Positions 1-5,057 of a stretch of 5,057 bases of DNA are shown piece after piece. The translations under genes and the position numbers were made by a program. Positions within the stretch are counted from its first letter, which is position 1; each line of letters begins with the position of its first letter. Source of the stretch: Treponema sp. (lineage in GTDB: Bacteria > Spirochaetota > Spirochaetia > Treponematales > Breznakiellaceae); the NCBI GenBank assembly GCA_031266635.1, contig JAISAN010000123.1:1-5057 (forward strand). The letters are read 5' to 3'. The notes under the pieces were generated by a model. It worked only from the letters and a program-made list of their open reading frames with translations. It was not told the origin of the DNA and searched no databases.

Positions 1-910
1 CGTCCTTGCCCAGGAGATAGGTTTGGCTTTCAAAATAATACTGGTCAAAAGAAACCCCGGTGCGGCGGTAGGTCTCCTTCATGCCGTCCACCGCCCAGCG
101 GTTCATCTGTTTCCAGAGGGCCACGGTTTCCGGGTCCCCGGCTTCCCAGCGGCGGAGCAGTTCCTGGGCCCGTTCCTCCGGCTTTGGCGCCCCGGCAGTG
201 GCGCTTTCCCCGGCCATGTGGTGAAACTTGACGTACCAGTCCCCCACAAAGCGGTCGCTTTTGACCTGCTCCGATTCGGGGGTCTTTCCCTCCCCGTATT
301 CCTGGTAGGCCAGCATGGATTTGCAGATGTGAATTCCCCGGTCGTTGATGATGCAGACCTTGCGGACTTCCGCGCCGCAGGCCCTGAGAATCCGGGAGAC
401 GCTTTCCCCCAGCACGTCGTTGCGGAGGTGGCCCAGGTGCAGGGGTTTATTGGTATTGGGGCTGGAAAATTCCACCATGATCCGCCGGCCCGCCAGGGTT
501 CCCGGCCGCCCGAAGGGAAAATCCCCGCCCGGCGGAACAGCCCCCTCCCCCGCCGGACCGGCGGCCTCACAAGCGGGAACCGCGGCGAGAATGGCGGCGG
601 CGGCCTCCCCCCGGTCCAGCCGTACATTGATGTAAGGGCCCAGGGCGGTATATGTACCGCCGGACGAACCGGCCGGGGGGCTTTCGGCATCCAGGGCGGC
701 AAGTACCGCCTGGGCTATCCGGGGGGGGGCCTGGCGGAAATCTTTGGCAAAACTGAACATGGGGAAGCCCAGATCCCCCATTTCCGGCCGGGGAGGTATT
801 TCGGCGATCACCCGGGAAGGGTCTATCGTTCCCCCCGGCACCGCGTCTTTTATCGCCCGGTTCAGGGCGCCGGCGATCCGGTCCTTCCAGGCTTCTTTAT
901 AATTGTACAT
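1..910 (-). CDS. argS: Arginyl-tRNA synthetase, N-terminal 303 residues (cut by window edge)
   Basis: Class I aminoacyl-tRNA synthetase that charges tRNA-Arg with arginine in the cytoplasm. Translation of the minus strand from the ATG at 910 runs open to the window edge. Residues about 1-110 fit the N-terminal tRNA-recognition domain (PEMGDLGFPMFSFAK at 42-56, GPYINVRL at 91-98). The catalytic core opens with VEFSSPNTNKPLHLGHLRND (146-165), where HLGH (158-161) is the HIGH signature that binds ATP. Core sequence IINDRGIHICKSML (187-200) follows. The KMSK-region and anticodon-binding domain lie outside the window. A Gly/Pro/Ala-rich stretch at about 113-142 separates the N-terminal domain from the core. 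The start is supported by GGGAG (919-923) 8 bases upstream. It begins one base after the stop of the preceding gene, so the two are probably co-transcribed. GC content is very high (48 of 60 bases at 541-600), and the coding strand has a run of nine C at 721-729, which is in frame as given. Confidence 0.95.
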   Translation of the reverse strand, partial: MYNYKEAWKDRIAGALNRAIKDAVPGGTIDPSRVIAEIPPRPEMGDLGFPMFSFAKDFRQAPPRIAQAVLAALDAESPPAGSSGGTYTALGPYINVRLDRGEAAAAILAAVPACEAAGPAGEGAVPPGGDFPFGRPGTLAGRRIMVEFSSPNTNKPLHLGHLRNDVLGESVSRILRACGAEVRKVCIINDRGIHICKSMLAYQEYGEGKTPESEQVKSDRFVGDWYVKFHHMAGESATAGAPKPEERAQELLRRWEAGDPETVALWKQMNRWAVDGMKETYRRTGVSFDQYYFESQTYLLGKD

Positions 911-911
911 G

Positions 912-2618
912 CTAATTTCTCCCGCTTTCCATAACGTCAATATCGTCCATGATTTGAAGCGTTTTTTGGAATTTCTCAACAGCGTCGGCGATATTGACGG
1001 TAAAACTTGTCCCCTTTCCCGCGAGCTGGGACAAATTCCCCAGGGTATCGTATTTCCCGGTCGAGTCCTTTCCCAAAATACCATTCAAAATATTGATCAT
1101 ACTTCGAACGGCGCTCCGGGCGCTGCTGATAATTCCTCCCGCTTCTCCGGAAGCGTCCTGTAATACTATCTGAATCTTCCGCCGCTTTATCGGCAGGGAA
1201 GACATATCCTGTTTTGCCAGAACATACCGCTTCCCGTAATCCCCGGAGGGTGAAATATTCAACTCAAATTTTTTAATATCATTCTCAAGCTTAATAAGAT
1301 CGTTGTAGGCCTCGGTAAATTCCGTGCGGTTTTCCCGCTTATAAAATTCACCGTCGATCAGGATGGGCCTGAGAACTTTATTAACATCTCCCATAAAAAC
1401 CGCCGAATAAAAGGTCAGCAGAAACGAAAGGCTCAGGGCCTCGGGGATGGCCAGGCCATCAGGGTTGGCCTCGGACACCACATTATCGAGAATTTTCAGG
1501 TTGGCGCCCTTGAGAAAATACCGGAAGGAGTTGATCAGATCCTGATGACGGCGCAGGCGCATATATTCGGCAAATAACAGCTCAATATGCCGTTTCCAGT
1601 GTTCCCGGTACACCAAAAACCAGTCCTCCCCGCCGCTGACAGCCTGGGGGGAGAGGGACATATCCCGGCCGGCGCAGCGGAGTATCATGGTAAGGGGCAC
1701 CCGGGCGTTAAAAGTACGAATCGTAACCAGGGCGTTTTCCGCCCTGACCAGGAGGTTCCGCATCTCCCGGTTCACATCAAAACCTGATTCCGCCGCCTTT
1801 TCCTGGAGCAAAAACACAAAAAGAGATTCAAGCAGCGTAAGAGGCGGGGGCGACTGGATGGAAAAGAGGATATTATTCAGGGAATTCAGCATTTCCCGTA
1901 CCACGTTAACGGAACAAACCTGGCCCGCGACAGACGATTCAAACCCAAAGGCCATCAAAACCCGGTCATAAAGAAACGATGACAGCTCCTTGAGGCAGTG
2001 GAGGGACCGGGCACTGTAATACATGGCGTTCCGTTGTTCTTCGGTTATTGCCGCAAAAGCATCCTCCATGGCCCGGAAAGCCATCTGGCGAATTTCCGCC
2101 CCGGAAACATCGGGAGACTTTTCCGCGATGATATTGGGGTCCGTTTCGCTTTGCAGCCGGCGGTGGACTTCGCCCAGTTCCAGGGAACCGAGGAAGGCGT
2201 AAAAATCCCCCTTGTCCCGGCCCACGCTGGCATCCAGAGCGGTGAAAAAAAACCGGGCGCCCTCCTTCAGGTCCAAAAAAGACTGGTAAAATTGGGGCAA
2301 AAGATACGCATGCTGGTAATCATAGAGTCCTGGGGAAAGTTCTTCAATTTCCCTCCCCAATTTCCCTATCCGGCTGTCCTCAAAAACCTTGACGGGGTTT
2401 TTACCCCTGAAAAAACCCAAAATAATGTAAAAAATACGGTAATACCAGGGCAGCCTGACGTATTGTTCCTCGGGCTGGATGACGCTCTTTTCTTCCTTGG
2501 CTTCATACAGGGGCTCACCGGACAAATCAGACTGGGACTTGAGTTTCTCCAGAAGGTTTTTCCGCTCCTCCAGAGTCAATTCAGAAACCAGCCGGTTCAA
2601 AGTCCTGTCTTCCGCCAT
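912..2618 (-). CDS. Uncharacterised 568-residue protein, DUF5312-like, upstream of argS
   Basis: The function is unknown. From memory the protein resembles the spirochaetal DUF5312 family; this was not searched. It is rich in predicted helix and has no enzyme motif that I recognise. Residues 1-50 are charged (LTLEERKNLLEKL at 15-27). A short aromatic/hydrophobic stretch at 57-70 (PWYYRIFYIILGFF) follows, too short for a convincing transmembrane helix and more like a membrane-contact or buried helix. A long helical body with many Leu, Phe and Arg continues to about 450. The tail at 485-568 contains a Gly/Ser-rich segment (SGEAGGIISSARSAVRSM) and ends in VEKFQKTLQIMDDIDVMESGRN. There is no signal peptide, so a cytoplasmic or peripheral membrane location is likely. 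The ATG at 2618 is the first possible start, because an in-frame TAA lies three codons upstream (2625-2627). No Shine-Dalgarno sequence precedes it. It is followed by argS after one base, suggesting an operon. Confidence 0.85.
   Translation of the reverse strand: MAEDRTLNRLVSELTLEERKNLLEKLKSQSDLSGEPLYEAKEEKSVIQPEEQYVRLPWYYRIFYIILGFFRGKNPVKVFEDSRIGKLGREIEELSPGLYDYQHAYLLPQFYQSFLDLKEGARFFFTALDASVGRDKGDFYAFLGSLELGEVHRRLQSETDPNIIAEKSPDVSGAEIRQMAFRAMEDAFAAITEEQRNAMYYSARSLHCLKELSSFLYDRVLMAFGFESSVAGQVCSVNVVREMLNSLNNILFSIQSPPPLTLLESLFVFLLQEKAAESGFDVNREMRNLLVRAENALVTIRTFNARVPLTMILRCAGRDMSLSPQAVSGGEDWFLVYREHWKRHIELLFAEYMRLRRHQDLINSFRYFLKGANLKILDNVVSEANPDGLAIPEALSLSFLLTFYSAVFMGDVNKVLRPILIDGEFYKRENRTEFTEAYNDLIKLENDIKKFELNISPSGDYGKRYVLAKQDMSSLPIKRRKIQIVLQDASGEAGGIISSARSAVRSMINILNGILGKDSTGKYDTLGNLSQLAGKGTSFTVNIADAVEKFQKTLQIMDDIDVMESGRN
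919..923 (-). promoter_or_regulatory. Ribosome binding site of argS
   Basis: GGGAG on the minus strand lies 8 bases before the argS ATG at 910 and inside the last codons of the upstream gene. Together with the one-base gap between stop and start, it fixes the argS start and indicates translation from a shared transcript. Confidence 0.75.
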
Positions 2619-2623
2619 ATCGA

Positions 2624-2629
2624 ATTATA
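2624..2629 (-). promoter_or_regulatory. Candidate -10 box for the DUF5312-like gene and argS
   Basis: A perfect TATAAT reads on the minus strand only 5 bases before the ATG at 2618. With normal spacing, transcription would start at or next to the A of that ATG, giving a leaderless or nearly leaderless message. No good -35 box is visible at 16-18 bases (CATTTT or ATTTTT). A second AT-rich hexamer, TATAAA at 2641-2646, could instead give a leader of about 16 bases, but this also lacks a ribosome binding site. The region overlaps the tRNA promoter on the other strand. Confidence 0.4.
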
Positions 2630-2630
2630 A

Positions 2631-2659
2631 TTGACAATTTTTTATAAAAATGCTAGCCT
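2631..2659 (+). promoter_or_regulatory. Promoter of the tRNA-Gln gene
   Basis: A consensus -35 box TTGACA (2631-2636) is followed after 17 bases by TAGCCT (2654-2659). TAGCCT is a weak -10 box, but it is preceded by TG at 2651-2652 in the extended -10 position. The spacer is very AT-rich. Transcription would begin near 2666, about five bases before the mature tRNA 5' end, a plausible arrangement for a single tRNA processed by RNase P. Confidence 0.65.
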
Positions 2660-2670
2660 GTTATATGCTT

Positions 2671-2741
2671 TCCCCGGTTGTGTAATGGTAGCACGGCAGA
2701 CTCTGGATCTGCTTGTGGGGGTTCAAATCCTCCCTGGGGAA
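2671..2741 (+). tRNA. tRNA-Gln, anticodon CUG
   Basis: A full cloverleaf can be drawn. The acceptor stem TCCCCGG (2671-2677) pairs with CTGGGGA (2734-2740), with one G-U pair. The D arm GTGT/GCAC (2680-2683 with 2691-2694) has G18G19 at 2687-2688. The anticodon stem is GCAGA/TCTGC (2696-2700 with 2708-2712), with loop CTCTGGA giving anticodon CTG at 2703-2705. The variable loop has 4 bases. The T stem is GGGGG/CCTCC (2717-2721 with 2729-2733), with loop TTCAAAT. The discriminator base is A2741. CCA is not encoded (the next bases are TTG), so it must be added by tRNA nucleotidyltransferase. The gene stands alone, divergent from the DUF5312-like gene and convergent with the HD-GYP gene. CUG anticodons read CAG codons; a UUG-anticodon isoacceptor is expected elsewhere in the genome. 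Confidence 0.95.
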
Positions 2742-2764
2742 TTGAGTTAATTCCTGGGTTTTTT
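2738..2764 (+). terminator. Probable intrinsic terminator of tRNA-Gln
   Basis: GGAATT (2738-2743) can pair with AATTCC (2749-2754) around a 5-base loop, and a run of six T follows at 2759-2764, after TGGG. The 5' arm uses the last three acceptor-stem bases and the discriminator of the tRNA, so the terminator hairpin and the mature tRNA fold are mutually exclusive. The stem is short (6 bp) and separated from the T run by four bases, so the strength is uncertain. Confidence 0.5.
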
Positions 2765-2780
2765 AAGGGCCTGAAGCGGC

Positions 2781-3842
2781 TCATTGATTCTGCTGCGAAA
2801 TTCGCTGGAACTGCTCCTGGAGCTTTATTACCGCATCGGTAATAACCGGATCAAACTGGGTTCCCCGGCCTTCGGCGATAATTTTGATAGCTTCATCATA
2901 GGGGAAAGCGTCTTTGTAGACCCGGGCGCAGACCAGGGCGTCATATACATCGGAAAGGGCGGCGATTCGGGCGGAAAGGGGTATATCGGTTCCCTTGAGA
3001 CCCCGGGGGTAGCCCTTCCCGTCGTAGCGCTCATGGTGGCACCAGGCAATATCACGGCAATGTTTCAGGTATATGGAATCCTTGTCTTTTACCGCCCGCA
3101 TCATTTCCTCAATGATATTTTTCCCTACCGTCGTATGGGTTTTCATAATTTCAAATTCGCCGGCATCGAGCTTGCCCGGCTTGAGCAGAATCTTGTCGGG
3201 GATGCCGATTTTTCCCACATCATGGAGAGCCATAGATTTCACGATAACATCGGGCTCAAGATTCCGCAGTTCATCCGCGTATATTGAATCAAACTCAAGA
3301 AAATAATCAATCAGGGCCTTGCAGAAAAACTGGGTTCTTTTGACATGACTGCCGGACTCAAGGTTCCGGTATTCTATGATATTCGCCAGGGCCTGGAGGG
3401 TATTATCCAGGGTTGAGGTTGCCTCCGCGGTTTTTTCCGCCACCATCTCCTCAAGGCTGTCGCTGTAATTTTTTAACTCAATCTGGTTTTTTACCCGGAG
3501 TTTGACGATCTCCGGGAGAAAGGGCTTGCTGATAAAATCTACCGCCCCGGCGGCGAGGGCTTCGCTTTCAGAATCCGAAGTGGTGATAAAAATAACCGGT
3601 ATCCGTTTGAGACTGTTATCGGCTTTGAGGATTTCCAGCATCTCATAGCCGTTCATCTCGGGCATAAAAATATCCAGCAGGATAATCTTGGGGAGCATCC
3701 GGGCATTATGCAGCACCTCAAGGGCCTGCTTTCCATTTCCCGCGCTAATAATGTCATAACTATCCTTGAGGATTTCCTCAAGGATCATGACGTTCATTTC
3801 AACATCATCAACTACCAATACCGTCGGAATCTTTTCAGCCAT
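2781..3842 (-). CDS. Response regulator with HD-GYP c-di-GMP phosphodiesterase domain
   Basis: A two-domain, 353-residue cytoplasmic protein of RpfG-like layout. Residues about 7-120 form a receiver domain: acidic pair D12-D13, phosphoacceptor D57 in LLDIFMPEMNG, T87 and K106 (SKPF). A helical linker at about 115-150 connects to the HD-GYP domain (about 145-345). The metal and catalytic residues visible are E162 and H166 (ESGSH), H207-D208 with K211 (HDVGKIGIPD), H236 (THTTVG), H269-H270 (HHERYDGKGYPRG, including the GYP triad) and D298 (ALSDVYDAL). All key positions look intact. HD-GYP enzymes of this kind hydrolyse cyclic-di-GMP to pGpG or GMP, so phosphorylation of D57 probably controls second-messenger turnover; target processes are not shown here. 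The start overlaps the HPt gene by 8 bases (ATGGCTGA). Only a weak AAGG lies 12 bases upstream, which suggests translational coupling. Confidence 0.93.
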   Translation of the reverse strand: MAEKIPTVLVVDDVEMNVMILEEILKDSYDIISAGNGKQALEVLHNARMLPKIILLDIFMPEMNGYEMLEILKADNSLKRIPVIFITTSDSESEALAAGAVDFISKPFLPEIVKLRVKNQIELKNYSDSLEEMVAEKTAEATSTLDNTLQALANIIEYRNLESGSHVKRTQFFCKALIDYFLEFDSIYADELRNLEPDVIVKSMALHDVGKIGIPDKILLKPGKLDAGEFEIMKTHTTVGKNIIEEMMRAVKDKDSIYLKHCRDIAWCHHERYDGKGYPRGLKGTDIPLSARIAALSDVYDALVCARVYKDAFPYDEAIKIIAEGRGTQFDPVITDAVIKLQEQFQRISQQNQ

Positions 3843-4179
3843 TTTGTTCTACTACCTTGTCAATGGTTTTTATTGTTTCAGTAAAGGCTGATTCGACCTG
3901 CGTTATTTGATCGGGGTTTACGGAACGGGCCTTGATCTGCGTTTCCAGTTCAAGGGTTTGATTATAAAGTTCGGTCAGGGACAGATTGGCGGCTACCCCC
4001 TTTATCGTATGGGCCGCGATCTGGGCCTTTTCATAATCCCCCGCCCCAAGGAGCTTCAACATTTCATTCAGACTGGTATCGGCCTTGAATTTGGTAAGCA
4101 GTTTGGCATACAGTTTGGCATTGTTCATTACCCGCTTAATCCCTTCTTCCGCATTTACATAAACCAGCTCTCCGGCCAT
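3835..4179 (-). CDS. Stand-alone histidine phosphotransfer (HPt) protein
   Basis: A small (114-residue), all-helical cytoplasmic protein that relays phosphate between the receiver of a hybrid histidine kinase and a downstream response regulator. The HPt signature AAHTIKGVAANLSLTEL spans about 55-71, with H57 the predicted phosphorylated histidine and K60 and G61 the conserved neighbours. The length and helix pattern (about 12-45, 48-70, 70-86, 90-112) fit a single four-helix HPt domain with nothing extra. The start is well supported: GGAGGG (4187-4192) lies 7 bases before the ATG. The stop overlaps the start of the HD-GYP response regulator, so the latter's receiver domain is the obvious partner. 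No kinase is encoded in the window, so the phosphate source must be elsewhere. The pairing is inferred from gene order. Confidence 0.9.
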   Translation of the reverse strand: MAGELVYVNAEEGIKRVMNNAKLYAKLLTKFKADTSLNEMLKLLGAGDYEKAQIAAHTIKGVAANLSLTELYNQTLELETQIKARSVNPDQITQVESAFTETIKTIDKVVEQNG

Positions 4180-4186
4180 TTCAAAA

Positions 4187-4192
4187 CCCTCC
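4187..4192 (-). promoter_or_regulatory. Ribosome binding site of the HPt gene
   Basis: GGAGGG on the minus strand lies 7 bases upstream of the ATG at 4179. It is the strongest Shine-Dalgarno sequence in the window and decides the start of the HPt-HD-GYP operon. Confidence 0.8.
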
Positions 4193-4207
4193 GCACTATA
4201 GGCATAT

Positions 4208-4312
4208 TCAACACAAAAGCTCCGGGAACCCAGGCAGGTTGACCGGCAGTGATTTCAAAAATTCAATTCTGAAATCACTTCCAGTGTAACGACCTGCAAT
4301 AAAATCGTCCAT
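4208..4312 (-). CDS. Doubtful 34-residue ORF in the leader of the HPt operon
   Basis: An ATG at 4312 opens a 34-codon frame ending in TGA at 4208. The peptide starts MDDFIAGRYTGSDF and ends LPGFPELLC. It lies 28 bases before the HPt ATG. AGGGG precedes the start by only one base, so it is not a normal ribosome binding site. If the TATAGT box at 4321-4326 is used, the transcript would begin almost at this ATG. The frame runs through the long inverted repeat at 4234-4297, which could equally create it by chance. I recognise no family. It could be a leader peptide or nothing. Confidence 0.2.
   Translation of the reverse strand: MDDFIAGRYTGSDFRIEFLKSLPVNLPGFPELLC
4234..4297. repeat. Long imperfect inverted repeat upstream of the HPt operon
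   Basis: The inner arms AGTGATTTCA (4248-4257) and TGAAATCACT (4270-4279) are perfect 10-bp complements around a 12-base AT-rich loop. Outer arms GCAGGT (4234-4239) and ACCTGC (4292-4297) are also perfect, with partly matching sequence of unequal length between the inner and outer arms. No T run follows on either strand, so it does not look like an intrinsic terminator. It sits between the candidate promoter and the HPt ribosome binding site and could be an RNA hairpin in the leader, an operator for a dimeric regulator, or a small repeat element. Confidence 0.65.
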
Positions 4313-4320
4313 ACCCCTGG

Positions 4321-4326
4321 ACTATA
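4321..4326 (-). promoter_or_regulatory. Candidate -10 box of the HPt-HD-GYP operon
   Basis: TATAGT on the minus strand matches the -10 consensus at five of six positions and lies in the AT-rich island ATTATATAGT between GC-rich sequences. No good -35 hexamer is seen (TTTAGG at 16 bases matches only three positions), so an activator or another sigma factor may be needed. Transcription from here would give a leader of about 135 bases containing the inverted repeat. Confidence 0.3.
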
Positions 4327-4453
4327 TAATGAACCTCCCCGCCCTAAAGCTCCCCCGCGCAAGCGGGTTCTTGGGTATCAGACCCCACGGCGAATGAAAC
4401 TTTCCGGGCAGGCGCGAACCGGAGTTTTGACGGGGTATGGCCTCCCCTTCCGG
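4327..4453. other. Gene-free GC-rich spacer after comF, hairpin-prone
   Basis: There is no convincing gene. Just after the ComF stop, the minus strand contains ACCGGA (4450-4455) complementary to TCCGGT about 25 bases on, enclosing GGGG and CCCC. Further on, CCCGC and GCGGG form a 5-bp hairpin with a 4-base loop (about 4354-4367). Neither hairpin is followed by a T run, so termination of comF here is uncertain. The segment resembles sequence that I loosely associate with dispersed intergenic repeats of termite-gut treponemes, but this cannot be checked here. Confidence 0.35.
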
Positions 4454-5057
4454 TCAATCGTAAAACAGGCAGAGGCCGTAAACTTTTTCCGCGCCCCCGG
4501 CTTTCAGTGCCCCGGCGCAGGCGTCCAGGGTGGAACCGGTGGTACATACATCGTCAAAGATTATGGCCTGCCGGGGGGCTTTCCGGCGCAGGATAATCCG
4601 GCCCTGGAGGTTGATTTTCCGGTCTTCCCGGTTCAGCGTTTTCTGGTTTCTGGAAGAGAGCCGCCTAAGACAGCGGCAGACCGGGGGCGCCCCGGCCCCC
4701 TTATCCAGGAGTTTTGCCAGATATTCCACCTGATCCCAGCCGTTTTTCCGGATTTTTCCCGGCCGGGGAGGTACAGGAACCAGCGCCACGGCCTCCTGGG
4801 GGAATTTCCCCGAATTTTTCAGCGTATCCCGGATCTGCTCCGCGAAAAAATGGCCCAGCCCCAGGTTTTTCCCGAATTTATAGGCCCCCAGAAGCCTGCG
4901 GTATTTTCCTGTGTAGGGAAACAGCAGGACCCCCCGGTCCAGAGCCCCGGCCGTTCCGTTCCGGCAGTTGAGACAACGGCCCTGTTCGGAGATCAGGGGC
5001 CGGCCGCAGGAATCGCAGCGTTCACCCGGTTCAGGGACAAGCCCCTTACGGCAGGAC
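4454..5057 (-). CDS. ComF-family phosphoribosyltransferase, C-terminal 200 residues (N-terminus cut)
   Basis: The frame is open from the window edge to TGA at 4454. It shows the ComF layout: a cysteine-rich zinc-finger start (SCRKGL, then CDSCGRPL and CLNC at visible residues 14-31), a middle segment LLFPYTGKYRRLLGAYKFGKNLGLG (44-68), VPVPPRP (93-99), KNGWDQVEYLAKLL (104-117), and the PRPP-binding loop IIFDDVCTTGSTLDAC (165-180) with the acidic pair D168-D169. The usual family length of about 220-240 suggests that only 20-40 residues are missing, including the first zinc-binding cysteines. ComF is required for DNA uptake in naturally competent bacteria, but homologues occur widely without competence and the substrate is not settled, so no competence role is claimed. 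A GTG at 4789 is an internal valine, not the start, since the domain continues upstream. GC content is high, as in argS. The 274-base gap downstream suggests that it is not in the HPt operon. Confidence 0.9.
   Translation of the reverse strand, partial: SCRKGLVPEPGERCDSCGRPLISEQGRCLNCRNGTAGALDRGVLLFPYTGKYRRLLGAYKFGKNLGLGHFFAEQIRDTLKNSGKFPQEAVALVPVPPRPGKIRKNGWDQVEYLAKLLDKGAGAPPVCRCLRRLSSRNQKTLNREDRKINLQGRIILRRKAPRQAIIFDDVCTTGSTLDACAGALKAGGAEKVYGLCLFYD

Noticed and set aside
103..702. Minus-strand 199-codon open frame
   Set aside because: It is an out-of-frame shadow within argS, with Pro/Arg-rich composition and no recognisable motif.
23..934. Plus-strand 303-codon open frame
   Set aside because: It is antisense to argS, whose minus-strand translation carries clear synthetase motifs. 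The long open frame follows from high GC and reads as Pro/Gly/Arg-rich low-complexity protein.
1998..2630. Plus-strand 210-codon open frame
   Set aside because: It is antisense to the DUF5312-like gene and would run into the tRNA promoter. It has no ribosome binding site or family resemblance.
2784..3287. Plus-strand 167-codon open frame
   Set aside because: It is antisense to the HD-GYP domain, whose catalytic motifs show the minus strand is the coding strand.
4195..4200. A second TATAGT box just before HPt
   Set aside because: Transcription from it would start inside or after the HPt ribosome binding site, and no -35 box is present.
3907..4242. Plus-strand 111-codon open frame
   Set aside because: It is antisense to the HPt gene and its leader; the HPt signature and a strong ribosome binding site support the minus strand.
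4248..4279. Inverted repeat as an intrinsic terminator of comF
   Set aside because: The stem is AT-rich, has a 12-base loop and no following T run on either strand, and it lies about 175 bases after the comF stop.
4325..4330. Perfect TATAAT on the plus strand
   Set aside because: There is no -35 box at proper spacing and no plus-strand gene downstream. The site is part of a near-palindromic AT island better explained by the minus-strand candidate.
4454..4789. GTG at 4789 as the start of a short 111-residue phosphoribosyltransferase
   Set aside because: The same frame continues upstream to the window edge with the ComF zinc-finger and middle segments, so the GTG is an internal codon.

Overview
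The window looks like a piece of a spirochaete chromosome, most likely a Treponema-type organism with moderately high GC. The signs are an arginyl-tRNA synthetase with the SSPNTNKPLHLGH active-site signature, a large upstream protein resembling the treponemal DUF5312 family, and a tRNA-Gln gene with no encoded CCA. The genus is an inference from remembered family distribution, not a search. All recognised protein genes are on the minus strand; the tRNA is on the plus strand. The edges cut two genes: argS at position 1 (C-terminal part missing) and a ComF-family gene at position 5057 (N-terminus missing).

Read in the direction of minus-strand transcription, the order is as follows. First, a ComF-family phosphoribosyltransferase ends at 4454. 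Next, a 274-base gene-free stretch (4180-4453) holds a GC-rich, hairpin-prone half, a candidate promoter, a long imperfect inverted repeat and a doubtful 34-codon ORF. Then a two-gene signalling operon: a stand-alone HPt phosphotransfer protein (4179-3835), overlapping by 8 bases a response regulator with an HD-GYP output domain (3842-2781). Then a short intergenic region carries the plus-strand tRNA-Gln(CUG) with its own promoter and probable terminator. Finally, a second operon: a 568-residue protein of unknown function (2618-912), followed after one base by argS (910 to the window edge).

Functionally, the HPt and HD-GYP proteins look like the last two steps of a phosphorelay that would switch cyclic-di-GMP hydrolysis; the histidine kinase is not here. 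The other operon joins translation (ArgS) to an uncharacterised helical protein. The tRNA-Gln promoter and the promoter of the 568-residue protein appear to overlap divergently, and the latter gene has no visible Shine-Dalgarno sequence. I see no mobile element, CRISPR array or defence system. The most unusual elements are the HPt leader structure, the overlapping promoters with a possible leaderless start, and the uncharacterised protein linked to argS.
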